Position numbers and translations under genes: made by a program | Part shown: positions 24,610 through 33,165 of the stretch, piece by piece | Layout: each line of letters starts with the position of its first letter | How positions within the stretch are numbered: position 1 is the first letter of the stretch | NCBI RefSeq assembly: GCF_037450285.1 | Contig: NZ_JAQISN010000003.1 | Location: 472,444 to 536,443 of the forward strand | Direction of reading: 5' to 3' | DNA: 64,000 nt | Source of the DNA: Erwinia sp. SLM-02 | Lineage (GTDB): Bacteria; Pseudomonadota; Gammaproteobacteria; Enterobacterales; Enterobacteriaceae | The notes under the pieces: generated by a model | Told to the model about the DNA's origin: nothing | The model's database searches: none | Seen by the model: the letters and a program-made list of their open reading frames with translations, nothing else

Positions 24610-24682
24610 CGACGGTCGGTTATCCGGCCGTCGCTGACGGACAATAAAAAAAACGGTGCTATCTGATAGCACCGTTTTTTTT
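24610..24682. terminator. Bidirectional terminator between degP and yaeH
   Basis: A first hairpin, GACGGtCGG-TTAT-CCGgCCGTC (24611-24632), is followed by GGTGCTAT-CTG-ATAGCACC (24655-24673), flanked by eight A on the left and eight T on the right. The second can end both degP and the convergent yaeH transcript. Confidence 0.85.
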
Positions 24683-24702
24683 ATTCTGCTGAACGCAATG
24701 AA

Positions 24703-25095
24703 TTAACGACCGCCGCGGGTCAGCTTATCCAGGTCAGATTCGATTTCAGCGATCTTATTCGATACCACACTTTCCAGGTGACGCAGATCGTCAAGGATTT
24801 TGCGTTTCAGATCGACTTCAACCCGATCGCGCTGGCAGATCTGATCCAGTTCATCAATCACATAGCGCAGGTTCGGGCTGATTTCCTGAATTTCTTTGTA
24901 GCCCTGGCTGGCGTTATCGGCCACCACGGTTTTACGCTGGCGTGGATATTTAAATTTGACGCTTTTGGCAAAGAACTCGCCTTTATCCTTACGGAAATAG
25001 ATTTTCAGGATGTCGTTATTCGCTTCCTGACGCAGGCTGTAGCGATCGATATCTTCAGGCGAGGTAATACCGAGACCTTTTAAATTGTCATACAT
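24703..25095 (-). CDS. yaeH: DUF3461 family protein YaeH
   Basis: This is a conserved enterobacterial protein of unknown function with 130 residues (E. coli 128). The family hallmarks MYDNLKGLGITSPEDIDRYS and the basic KFKYPRQRKTV stretch are present. The C-terminal half (SPNLRYVIDELDQIC onward) is predicted helical and heavily charged. No signal peptide or membrane segment is seen, so it is probably cytosolic. cdaR, its E. coli neighbour, is absent between degP and this gene. Confidence 0.92.
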   Translation of the reverse strand: MYDNLKGLGITSPEDIDRYSLRQEANNDILKIYFRKDKGEFFAKSVKFKYPRQRKTVVADNASQGYKEIQEISPNLRYVIDELDQICQRDRVEVDLKRKILDDLRHLESVVSNKIAEIESDLDKLTRGGR

Positions 25096-25429
25096 AGCAT
25101 TGGTTCCTTATAAGTTAGGTGACGATCCGGCTGCGCGTCGTGACTACTGCGTTGTGCAGAGCTGGCCTTCCTCACGTACTTGATACGTTGCGGTGGCTGC
25201 GCGCTTACGCCTTGTCTTCACTTAGCTCGTGTGTTTCAAACTACGGTGTATCCGAAGGATGCATCTGAAACAGTCAGGATCGTTTAAAATTAATACTGGA
25301 ATTAACTGGCGCGGATTATACGCCTGGAATGTGCGCAATATCACTATCTGGTGAAAGGCAAAAAAGCGGTTGTGTAACGAAAAAGCGTAAAGAAAAGATT
25401 ACGGGCCGCCGAAGCAGCCCGCAGAGGAA
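25096..25429. other. 334-base intergenic region between dapD and yaeH with structured repeats
   Basis: There is no credible gene here. It contains the dapD terminator at the right end, and to its left an imperfect hairpin: GTTTCA and TGAAAC (25233-25238 and 25266-25271) enclose a 9-bp stem with GAA loop (25245-25265). A smaller ACGTA-CTTGA-TACGT hairpin lies at 25174-25188. The stretch 25130-25230 is GC-richer than the flanks and looks like a degenerate dispersed repeat. The yaeH promoter must lie near its left end. Confidence 0.45.
25383..25421 (-). terminator. dapD terminator
   Basis: On the minus strand CGGGCTGC-TTCG-GCGGCCCG (25402-25421, one G-T pair) is followed by TAATCTTTTCTTT. It begins just after the dapD stop. 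Confidence 0.75.
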
Positions 25430-26254
25430 TCAGTCGATGGTACGCAGTAGCTCGTTAATACCGACTTTGCCACGGGTTTTCGCGTCAACTTTCTTCACGA
25501 TAACCGCGCAGTACAGGCTGTAGCTGCCGTCTTTAGACGGCAGGTTGCCGGAAACAACCACTGAACCGGCTGGCACGCGACCGTAGTGAACTTCACCGGT
25601 TTCGCGGTCATAGATTTTGGTGCTCTGGCCGATGTAAACGCCCATGGAGATCACCGCACCTTCTTCTACGATCACGCCTTCCACGACTTCAGAACGCGCA
25701 CCGATAAAGCAGTTGTCTTCGATGATGGTTGGGTTAGCCTGCAGCGGCTCCAGTACGCCACCGATGCCCACGCCGCCAGACAGGTGTACGTTTTTACCGA
25801 TCTGCGCGCATGAACCCACGGTCGCCCAGGTATCCACCATTGAGCCTTCATCCACATAGGCACCGATGTTGACGTAAGATGGCATCAGCACGGTATTGCG
25901 GGCAATGTAGGCACCCTGACGAACTGCCGCTGGCGGCACGACGCGGAAGCCTTCTTTCTTGAAGCGCGCATCATCGTAGTCAGCGAATTTCATCGGAACT
26001 TTGTCGTAGTAACGGCTCTCTGCGCCATCAATTACCTGATTGTCATTGATGCGGAAAGAGAGCAGAACGGCTTTCTTCAGCCACTGATGCGTCACCCACT
26101 GGCCGTCAATTTTTTCTGCTACACGCAGGGCGCCGCTGTCCAGCAGAGCGATAACCTGATTAACCGCTTCGCGGGTAACGGTGTCAGCATTTGCTGGGGT
26201 GATGTCAGCACGGCGCTCAAAGGCCGCTTCAATAACATTCTGTAACTGTTGCAT
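25430..26254 (-). CDS. dapD: Tetrahydrodipicolinate N-succinyltransferase
   Basis: DapD transfers succinyl from succinyl-CoA to tetrahydrodipicolinate in the lysine/diaminopimelate pathway. The 274 residues equal the E. coli length. An N-terminal helical domain is followed by a left-handed beta-helix of hexapeptide repeats (from about residue 105 to 225: MPSYVNIGAYV, GTWAT-like turns, GVGIGGVLEP). It lies next to glnD, as in E. coli. Confidence 0.97.
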   Translation of the reverse strand: MQQLQNVIEAAFERRADITPANADTVTREAVNQVIALLDSGALRVAEKIDGQWVTHQWLKKAVLLSFRINDNQVIDGAESRYYDKVPMKFADYDDARFKKEGFRVVPPAAVRQGAYIARNTVLMPSYVNIGAYVDEGSMVDTWATVGSCAQIGKNVHLSGGVGIGGVLEPLQANPTIIEDNCFIGARSEVVEGVIVEEGAVISMGVYIGQSTKIYDRETGEVHYGRVPAGSVVVSGNLPSKDGSYSLYCAVIVKKVDAKTRGKVGINELLRTID

Positions 26255-26350
26255 GGTGTCTGCTTTCCTGGTTCTGCCATCCCGTTAAACAACATAACAA
26301 TGCGGTTTATAAGGCTTTACGGAGTGGCGAGGTTAAAAAGTAAATCCGGG

Positions 26351-29008
26351 TCACACTTTATCGTTTGGATTAAGGGCCTCTGTCAACCGTTGTTGCAGCA
26401 CTTCGCGCATTTCTGCATCTAATGCCCGCCGATCGCTGTTGGCGAGGATAAATAAATCCTCTACCCGCTCCCCAATCGTACTGATCCGTGCGCCGTGTAG
26501 TGAAATATTCAGGTCGGCAAAAACTTCCCCTACGCGGGCCAGCAGCCCCGGCTGATCGAGGGCGATCAGTTCAAGGTAGGTGCGGCGGTCGGTGTGGGTC
26601 GGCAGGAAGTTGACCTCGGTATCCACGTTAAAGTGCTTCAGCCGCGCCGACTGGCGACGGGCACGCGGCGGCTGCCAGCTGCTCTGGGTGATTGCCTGTT
26701 CCAGCGCGTGGCGGGTCAGCTCATGCCGGTCCGCCGACAGCGGGCTGCCGTCCGGCTCCAGCACGATAAAGGTATCCATCGCCATACCGTCACGGCTGGT
26801 AAAGATCTGCGCATCGTGCACGCTCAGGTTGCGGCGATCCAGCTCACCGGCAACGGCGGCAAACAGATAGGGGCGGTCCGGGCTCCAGATGAAAATTTCG
26901 GTGCCGCCGCGCGTCGCCTGTGGGCTGACGAGGATCATCGGCTGGTCAAGGTCGTGCTTCATCAGGTGCCGCGCATGCCAGGCCAGCTGGTTCGGCGTGT
27001 GGCGCAGGAAGTAGTCGGCGCGGCAGCGGCCCCAGATCTGATGCAGCGCCTCTTCGTTAATATTATCCATCCGCAGCAGGGCCAGCGCCTGCAGGCGATG
27101 GTGACGCACCCGCTCGCGCAGGTCGGGGCTGTTTTCCATGCCCCGGCGCAGCTGCTTCTCGGTGGCAAAGAACAATTCGCGCAGCAGGCTCTGCTTCCAG
27201 CTGTTCCACAGGGTTTCATTGGTGGCGCAGATATCGGCGACGGTCAGACAGACCAGATAACGCAGGCGGTTTTCGTTCTGCATCACTTCGGCAAACTGCT
27301 GGATAACCGTGGGGTCCTGAATATCCCGACGCTGGGCGGTGACCGACATCAGCAGGTGATGGCGCACCAGCCAGGCAACCAGCTGGGTTTCCCGCGAGTT
27401 CAGGCCGTGCATTTCGGCAAACTCCAGCGCATCCTGCGCGCCGAGAATCGAATGGTCGCCGCCGCGCCCCTTAGCGATATCGTGGAACAGGGCGGCCATC
27501 AGCAGCAGTTCCAGCTGCGGCAGGCGCGGCCACAGCTCCACGCAGAGAGGATGAAGGGAGCGGGTTTCTTCGTTCGCAAAGCTCTCCAGCTTTTGCAGCA
27601 CGCGGATGGTGTGTTCATCAACCGTATAGGCGTGGAACAGATCGAACTGCATCTGCCCGACGATGTTGCTCCACTGCGGCATATAGGCCCACAGCACGCT
27701 GTGGCGATGCATCGGCACCAGCGCACGGCTGACCGCTCCCGGATGACGCAGAATCGACATAAACAGCTCGCGCGCAATCGGGATAGTACACAGCGGCTGT
27801 TTCAGGTTGCGCCGGGCGTGGCGAAGATGGCGCAGGGTTGTAGAGTAGATACCGGTGATTTTGGGCGTGCGCACCATGGTGTAAAACATGCGCATGATCG
27901 CTTCCGGCTCGCGGTTGAACAGCGTCTCATCACGCAGATCGATCAGTGAGCCGCGCAGTTGAAAATCATCATCGACAGGCCGCGGCTTTTCGTCAGTGGG
28001 CAAGGCCAGGATAGCTTCATCAAACAGCTGAAGCAGCATCTGGTTCAGCTCGCCCACCCGGCGGGTCACGCGGAAGAAATCCTTCATCATGCGCTCGACC
28101 GGCTCATTGCCTTCGCCCTGATAGTTAAGACGCCGGGCAACGTTAAGCTGGCGATCGAACAGCAGGCGGTTATCGTAGCGGGTCAGTGTCAGGTGCAGGG
28201 CGAAGCGGATCCGCCACAGGAAGCTCTGGCATTCGTTAAGCTCATTGCGTTCCGCCTGGGTCAGAAAGCCAAAGCCAACCATCTCATCCAGCGACGTTGC
28301 GCCGAAGTGGCGGCGGGCCACCCACAGCAGAGTGTGGATGTCGCGCAGGCCGCCGGGGCTGCTTTTTATATCCGGCTCAAGATTGTAGCTGGTGCCGTGA
28401 TAGCGCTTATGGCGCTCCTGCTGTTCGCCAATTTTTGCGGCGAAGAAGCGGTCGGAGGGCCAGAAACCGTCGCTGAATACGTTTTTCTGCATCTCAAGGA
28501 ACAGCGCCAGATCGCCGGTCAGCATGCGCGACTCAATCAGGTTGGTGGCGACGGTCAGGTCTGACAGCCCTTCCAGCAGACACTCTTCCAGCGTACGCAC
28601 GCTGTGGCCGACCTCAAGCCGAAGATCCCACATCAGCGTCAGCAGCTCGCTGGTGCGCTGGGCATCGGCATCGGAAAGCGGTTTGCGGCTGAGGATCAGT
28701 ACGTCGATGTCGGAGAGCGGATGCAGCTCACCGCGCCCGTAGCCGCCCACTGCCACCAGCGCGATACCTTCTTTTTCCGGAAAGCCGAAGAAGCGCCACA
28801 GACGGCGCAGCAGGCGGTCAATGAATAGCGTGCGTGCGGCAATCAGGCTTTCAGCATCCTGCCCTGCATCGAAGGCACCGGCAAGATGTTGTTGAAAGTT
28901 ATCCAGATGATTTTTCAGGAATTCGCGAGTGATTTCAGCATCTTCCCAGAGTATGGGCGATTTGGTTAATATTTTCAGCGTGCTGGCTTGGGTCACATCT
29001 TTACTCAT
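26351..29008 (-). CDS. glnD: Bifunctional uridylyltransferase/uridylyl-removing enzyme
   Basis: GlnD senses glutamine and adds or removes UMP on PII proteins, setting nitrogen regulation. At 885 residues its order is: nucleotidyltransferase domain (GGYGRGELHPLSDIDVLIL, near residue 90), central linker, HD domain (ALFHDIAKGRGGDHS, near residue 510) for deuridylylation, and two C-terminal ACT domains (from about 705 and 815) for glutamine sensing. All key motifs are intact. It lies between map and dapD on one strand. Confidence 0.97.
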   Translation of the reverse strand: MSKDVTQASTLKILTKSPILWEDAEITREFLKNHLDNFQQHLAGAFDAGQDAESLIAARTLFIDRLLRRLWRFFGFPEKEGIALVAVGGYGRGELHPLSDIDVLILSRKPLSDADAQRTSELLTLMWDLRLEVGHSVRTLEECLLEGLSDLTVATNLIESRMLTGDLALFLEMQKNVFSDGFWPSDRFFAAKIGEQQERHKRYHGTSYNLEPDIKSSPGGLRDIHTLLWVARRHFGATSLDEMVGFGFLTQAERNELNECQSFLWRIRFALHLTLTRYDNRLLFDRQLNVARRLNYQGEGNEPVERMMKDFFRVTRRVGELNQMLLQLFDEAILALPTDEKPRPVDDDFQLRGSLIDLRDETLFNREPEAIMRMFYTMVRTPKITGIYSTTLRHLRHARRNLKQPLCTIPIARELFMSILRHPGAVSRALVPMHRHSVLWAYMPQWSNIVGQMQFDLFHAYTVDEHTIRVLQKLESFANEETRSLHPLCVELWPRLPQLELLLMAALFHDIAKGRGGDHSILGAQDALEFAEMHGLNSRETQLVAWLVRHHLLMSVTAQRRDIQDPTVIQQFAEVMQNENRLRYLVCLTVADICATNETLWNSWKQSLLRELFFATEKQLRRGMENSPDLRERVRHHRLQALALLRMDNINEEALHQIWGRCRADYFLRHTPNQLAWHARHLMKHDLDQPMILVSPQATRGGTEIFIWSPDRPYLFAAVAGELDRRNLSVHDAQIFTSRDGMAMDTFIVLEPDGSPLSADRHELTRHALEQAITQSSWQPPRARRQSARLKHFNVDTEVNFLPTHTDRRTYLELIALDQPGLLARVGEVFADLNISLHGARISTIGERVEDLFILANSDRRALDAEMREVLQQRLTEALNPNDKV

Positions 29009-29037
29009 TTCACCGCTCCGGACAGATTACTGCAGAC

Positions 29038-29063
29038 ATTAAAAAGCCGGCGGATGCCGGCTT
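29038..29063 (-). terminator. map terminator
   Basis: On the minus strand AAGCCGGC-ATCC-GCCGGCTT is followed directly by TTTAATG. It lies between the map stop and the glnD start. Confidence 0.8.
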
Positions 29064-29095
29064 CAGACTCACTGTAAGGGTCGATTTTATGGCGA

Positions 29096-29890
29096 TTAGC
29101 CTTCGTGCGTCAGAACGGACGGAAGGGTTTCATCTTTACGCAGCGTCATAATTTCGCAGCCGTTTTCCGTTACTACAATAGTGTGTTCATACTGTGCGGA
29201 CAAGCTGCGATCTTTGGTTTTTACCGTCCAGCCGTCTTTCATCGTGCGGATGCGGTAATCACCGACGTTCACCATCGGTTCGATAGTGAACGCCATGCCG
29301 GCCTGCAGCACCACGCCGCCGTCATCAGCATCGTAGTGCAGAACCTGGGGTTCCTCATGGAAGCCCTTACCGATACCGTGGCCGCAGTATTCGCGCACCA
29401 CCGAGAACTGCTCGGCTTCAACAAACTTCTGAATTTCACGGCCGAGGGTACGCAGGCGAATGCCCGGCTTCACCATGCGCAGCGCCAGGTAAAGGCTCTC
29501 CTGGGTCACACGGCACAGACGCTCGCCCTGGATGGTGGGTTTACCAACGATAAACATGGTAGACGTATCGCCGTGATACTCATCTTTGATGACGGTGACG
29601 TCGATGTTGACCACGTCGCCGTCCTTCAGGATTTTTTCGTCACTTGGAATGCCGTGGCACACCACTTCGTTCACGGAAATACACACCGATTTCGGGAAGC
29701 CGTGGTAGCCGAGGCAGGCGGAAACGGCCTGCTGTTTGTTGACGATATGATCGTGGCACAGACGGTCCAGCTCCCCGGTGCTCACGCCGGGTTTAACGTG
29801 AGGTTCGATCATCTCAAGAACCTCGGCGGCGAGGCGGCCGGCCACGCGCATTTTTTCGATTTCTTCAGGTGTTTTAATTGAAATTGCCAT
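29096..29890 (-). CDS. map: Methionine aminopeptidase, type I
   Basis: Map removes the initiator methionine from nascent proteins. The 264-residue length equals E. coli. The dinuclear metal ligands are visible in VNIDVTV, GDTSTM, YCGHGIG, FTIEPMV and QYEHTIV, and H79 in VCHGIP is conserved. It is divergent from rpsB, the usual enteric arrangement. Confidence 0.97.
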   Translation of the reverse strand: MAISIKTPEEIEKMRVAGRLAAEVLEMIEPHVKPGVSTGELDRLCHDHIVNKQQAVSACLGYHGFPKSVCISVNEVVCHGIPSDEKILKDGDVVNIDVTVIKDEYHGDTSTMFIVGKPTIQGERLCRVTQESLYLALRMVKPGIRLRTLGREIQKFVEAEQFSVVREYCGHGIGKGFHEEPQVLHYDADDGGVVLQAGMAFTIEPMVNVGDYRIRTMKDGWTVKTKDRSLSAQYEHTIVVTENGCEIMTLRKDETLPSVLTHEG

Positions 29891-30043
29891 TCATCAAGTC
29901 CGCATTTGTCGTCATATTCGACAATAATAAAGAAAGTACCGTAATGGTAACAGCCCGTCCGGACGCTGCCAATTGTCGTTTATGGCGATACCCTTTCGGC
30001 AACGGAGCGGGTACGGCGATGCGGGTTAAACCAGCAACAACTG

Positions 30044-30073
30044 TTGGCGTCTGTGGCGGGTTTATGGTATAAA
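30044..30073 (+). promoter_or_regulatory. rpsB-tsf promoter
   Basis: TTGGCG and TATAAA are separated by 18 bases and followed by a GC-rich discriminator (GCGCGCC), as expected for a growth-rate and ppGpp-controlled ribosomal promoter. It lies about 185 bases before the rpsB start. Confidence 0.6.
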
Positions 30074-30084
30074 GCGCGCCGACG

Positions 30085-30260
30085 ATTCTTTGTTCGGTGG
30101 GTTTTTCCTCCGGCGAAGAACGCGAAAATCTCACATTGTGTAAATAACACACACGTATCGACACCTTACTCCGGGGTGCCCAAAAGCGTTTACGTTTTTG
30201 TGGTCGGTTGTATGGGATACGTGGAGGCCTAACCCCAATCAAACTATTTTAGAGGTAATC
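30085..30260 (+). ncRNA. rpsB 5' leader, region of the T44/tff RNA and S2 autoregulation
   Basis: The untranslated leader between the promoter and rpsB occupies the place from which the small RNA tff (T44) was reported in E. coli and where ribosomal protein S2 represses its own operon. The segment GTATGGGATACGTGGAGGCCTAACCCC (in parts, 30209-30237) near the start codon looks conserved and structured. Assignment rests on position and partial recall of the E. coli leader, not on a covariance search. Confidence 0.45.
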
Positions 30261-30986
30261 ATGGCAACTGTTTCCATGCGCGACATGCTCAAGGCCGGTG
30301 TACACTTCGGTCACCAGACCCGTTACTGGAACCCGAAAATGAAGCCATTCATCTTCGGCGCTCGTAACAAAGTTCACATCATCAACCTTGAGAAAACTGT
30401 ACCAATGTTCAACGAAGCTCTGGCTGAGTTGACCAAGATCTCTTCCCGTAAAGGTAAGATCCTGTTCGTTGGTACTAAGCGCGCTGCAAGCGAAGCGGTA
30501 AAAGAGCACGCTCTGAGCTGCGACCAGTTCTTCGTTAACCACCGCTGGTTGGGTGGCATGCTGACCAACTGGAAAACCGTTCGTCAGTCAATCAAACGTC
30601 TGAAAGATCTGGAAACTCAGTCTCAGGACGGTACCTTCGACAAACTGACCAAGAAAGAAGCGCTGATGCGCAACCGTGAACTGGCCAAGCTGGAAAACAG
30701 CCTGGGTGGTATTAAAGACATGGGTGGCCTGCCAGACGCACTGTTTGTTGTTGATGCTGATCATGAACACATCGCAATCAAAGAAGCAAACAACCTGGGT
30801 ATCCCAGTCTTTGCTATCGTTGATACTAACTCTGATCCAGACGGTGTTGACTTCATTATCCCTGGTAATGACGATGCAATCCGTGCTGTGAGCCTGTACC
30901 TGACTGCAGTGGCTACCACTGTACGTGAAGGTCGCTCTCAGGACCTGGCTCAGCAGGCAGAAGAAACCTTCGCTGAAGCTGAGTAA
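30261..30986 (+). CDS. rpsB: 30S ribosomal protein S2
   Basis: S2 is a late-assembling protein of the small subunit that docks bS1. The ATG at 30261, with AGAGGT just upstream, gives 241 residues as in E. coli and the N-terminus MATVSMRDMLKAGVHFGH. The conserved FVGTKRAA, HRWLGGMLTNW and VDTNSDPDGVDF segments are present. Codon use is strongly biased, as expected of a highly expressed gene. tsf follows in the same operon. Confidence 0.98.
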   Translation: MATVSMRDMLKAGVHFGHQTRYWNPKMKPFIFGARNKVHIINLEKTVPMFNEALAELTKISSRKGKILFVGTKRAASEAVKEHALSCDQFFVNHRWLGGMLTNWKTVRQSIKRLKDLETQSQDGTFDKLTKKEALMRNRELAKLENSLGGIKDMGGLPDALFVVDADHEHIAIKEANNLGIPVFAIVDTNSDPDGVDFIIPGNDDAIRAVSLYLTAVATTVREGRSQDLAQQAEETFAEAE

Positions 30987-31033
30987 TAAGGCTTGCTCTT
31001 AACAGAGCCCTTATCAATCAGATGTGAATCTGT

Positions 31034-31060
31034 AAGGGGCCTCATGGCCCCTTTATTTTT
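31034..31060 (+). terminator. Hairpin between rpsB and tsf
   Basis: AAGGGGCC-TCAT-GGCCCCTT (31034-31053) followed by TATTTTTT resembles an intrinsic terminator. In E. coli a comparable structure partly reduces read-through into tsf; partial termination here is inferred. Confidence 0.75.
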
Positions 31061-31184
31061 TCGACTTCGCTTTGCCGCTTGTCACAATCGGCGAGGCAGA
31101 ATGTATCTCCCGAGAAATAGACATGTGATGTGGACTTGCCGAAGGGTGGGCCGCAGCAGATGCTAACTAACCGAGGATTAGAGA

Positions 31185-32036
31185 ATGGCTGACATTACCG
31201 CTGCTCTGGTAAAAGAACTGCGCGAGCGCACTGGCGCTGGCATGATGGATTGTAAGAAAGCACTGACCGAAGCGAACGGCGACATTGAGCTGGCGATCGA
31301 GAACATGCGTAAGTCTGGCGCGATCAAAGCCGCTAAGAAAGCAGGCAACGTTGCTGCTGACGGCGTGATCAAAACCAAAATCGCTGGCGACTACAGCGTG
31401 ATTCTGGAAGTTAACTGCCAGACCGACTTCGTTGCTAAAGATGCGGGCTTCCAGGCTTTCGCTGACAAAGTGCTGGATGCCGCTGTTGCTGGCAAAATCA
31501 CTGACATCGAAGTGCTGAAAGCACAGTTCGAAGAAGAGCGTGTTGCGCTGGTTGCTAAAATCGGTGAAAACATCAACATCCGTCGCGTATCTTCCCTGGA
31601 AGGCGAAGTGCTGGGTAGCTACCTGCACGGCGCACGTATCGGCGTTCTGATCTCTGCTAAAGGCGCAGACGAAGAACTGGTTAAGCAGCTGGCAATGCAC
31701 GTTGCAGCAAGCAAGCCAGAATTCGTTAAGCCAGAAGACGTTTCTGCAGAAGTGGTTGAGAAAGAGTACAAGGTTCAGCTGGACATCGCCATGCAGTCCG
31801 GTAAGCCGAAAGAAATCGCAGAGAAAATGGTTGAAGGCCGCATGAAGAAATTCACCGGCGAAGTTTCTCTGACCGGCCAGCCTTTCGTTATCGACCCAAG
31901 CAAAACCGTGGGCCAGGTTCTGAAAGAGCATAACGCTGACGTTGTTAACTTCATCCGCTTTGAAGTGGGCGAAGGTATTGAGAAAGTTGAGTCTGACTTC
32001 GCAGCAGAAGTTGCTGCCATGTCTCAACAGTCTTAA
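31185..32036 (+). CDS. tsf: Elongation factor Ts
   Basis: EF-Ts is the nucleotide-exchange factor for EF-Tu. It has 283 residues, the E. coli length, with the N-terminal ELRERTGAGMMDCKKAL and the EF-Tu-contacting TDFVAKD segment (near residues 80-86). Codon bias is strong. A terminator follows 12 bases after the stop. Confidence 0.98.
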   Translation: MADITAALVKELRERTGAGMMDCKKALTEANGDIELAIENMRKSGAIKAAKKAGNVAADGVIKTKIAGDYSVILEVNCQTDFVAKDAGFQAFADKVLDAAVAGKITDIEVLKAQFEEERVALVAKIGENINIRRVSSLEGEVLGSYLHGARIGVLISAKGADEELVKQLAMHVAASKPEFVKPEDVSAEVVEKEYKVQLDIAMQSGKPKEIAEKMVEGRMKKFTGEVSLTGQPFVIDPSKTVGQVLKEHNADVVNFIRFEVGEGIEKVESDFAAEVAAMSQQS

Positions 32037-32047
32037 TCGCGATAAAG

Positions 32048-32073
32048 GAACCGCCAAACGGCGGTTCTTTTTT
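32048..32073 (+). terminator. tsf terminator
   Basis: GAACCGCC-AAAC-GGCGGTTC is followed by TTTTTT. It ends the rpsB-tsf operon. Confidence 0.9.
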
Positions 32074-32193
32074 GCCTGCCTCTGGCGCAGCGCAATTTCA
32101 GTCTCATCCCAATAGCATTCTTCTCCTGCTTCCAGGATGATACCGCACAGTTTATACCCCTTTTTTCGATGATTGCTTCCAGGAAAAAACACC

Positions 32194-32919
32194 ATGGCGA
32201 CTAATGCAAAACCCGTATATCAACGTATCCTGCTGAAACTGAGTGGCGAAGCACTGCAAGGCGCAGAAGGCTTTGGTATTGATGCCAGCGTTCTGGATCG
32301 TATGGCTCAGGAAGTGAAAGAGCTGGTTGAACTGGGCATTCAGGTGGGTGTGGTCATCGGTGGGGGGAACCTGTTCCGTGGCGCAGGCCTGGCACAGGCC
32401 GGCATGAACCGCGTAGTAGGCGACCACATGGGGATGCTGGCTACCGTGATGAACGGCCTGGCAATGCGTGATGCACTGCACCGCGCCTATGTGAATGCCC
32501 GTCTGATGTCGGCAATCCCGCTGAACGGCGTTTGCGACAACTACAGCTGGGCGGAAGCCATTAGCCTGCTGCGTAACAACCGCGTGGTTATTTTCTCTGC
32601 CGGTACCGGCAACCCGTTCTTTACCACCGACTCTGCAGCCTGCCTGCGCGGAATCGAAATCGAAGCCGATGTGGTACTGAAAGCCACCAAAGTGGATGGC
32701 GTGTACTCTGCCGATCCGGTGAAGAACCCGGATGCCACGCTGTATGAACAGCTGACCTATACTGAAGTGCTGGATCAGGAACTGAAAGTGATGGATCTGG
32801 CGGCCTTTACCCTGGCGCGCGATCACCAGCTGCCTATCCGCGTGTTCAATATGAACAAACCTGGCGCACTGCGTCGCGTGGTGATGGGCGAAAAAGAAGG
32901 CACGCTGATTACGCATTAA
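32194..32919 (+). CDS. pyrH: UMP kinase
   Basis: PyrH phosphorylates UMP to UDP and belongs to the amino-acid kinase fold. The ATG at 32194 gives 241 residues, as in E. coli; an in-frame ATG seven codons earlier lies outside the family N-terminus. The motifs LLKLSGEAL, GGGNLFRG, SAGTGNPFFTTDSAA and KATKVDGVYSADP are intact. Confidence 0.97.
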   Translation: MATNAKPVYQRILLKLSGEALQGAEGFGIDASVLDRMAQEVKELVELGIQVGVVIGGGNLFRGAGLAQAGMNRVVGDHMGMLATVMNGLAMRDALHRAYVNARLMSAIPLNGVCDNYSWAEAISLLRNNRVVIFSAGTGNPFFTTDSAACLRGIEIEADVVLKATKVDGVYSADPVKNPDATLYEQLTYTEVLDQELKVMDLAAFTLARDHQLPIRVFNMNKPGALRRVVMGEKEGTLITH

Positions 32920-32979
32920 TATCAGTCTGCATTTAAAATGGTTAAGATAAGGTATATTCTGCCTGTCAGGGTTATCCTT

Positions 32980-33098
32980 CATACTCTAAATAATTCGAGC
33001 TGCGGCAGGGCCGCGAATGACCGGAAGCACGAATCACTGTGTAACCGGAGTGAGTGGGTACAGCCAACGTACCTGCAGCTTGAATTATGACGTGTATA
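32980..33098. repeat. Imperfect palindromic intergenic repeat between pyrH and frr
   Basis: The left end, ATACTCTAAATAATTCGAGCTGC, and the reverse complement of the right end, ATACACGTCATAATTCAAGCTGC, match over most of their length, giving a stem of about 20 pairs around an 80-base centre. The termini resemble the dispersed palindromes seen in Serratia, Yersinia and Erwinia genomes (YPAL- or ERIC-like). It is transcribed between two plus-strand genes. The family name is a recall, not a search result. Confidence 0.65.
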
Positions 33099-33165
33099 CA
33101 TATATTTGAACGGCTTCCGGCTTTGCCGGATGCTGGTGGATCAAACAGAATCCAAGGGTTTCAAC

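Noticed and set aside
26594..27949. Open frame of 451 codons on the plus strand opposite glnD
   Set aside because: No homology-like motifs, and GlnD is complete with all domains on the other strand.
30198..30260. Upstream in-frame extension of rpsB from ATG 30198
   Set aside because: It covers the structured leader and lacks a ribosome site; ATG 30261 has AGAGGT and the family N-terminus.
31167..32195. Open frame of 342 codons opposite tsf, rich in Phe and Asn
   Set aside because: Composition follows from the strong codon bias of tsf read backwards; no start signal.
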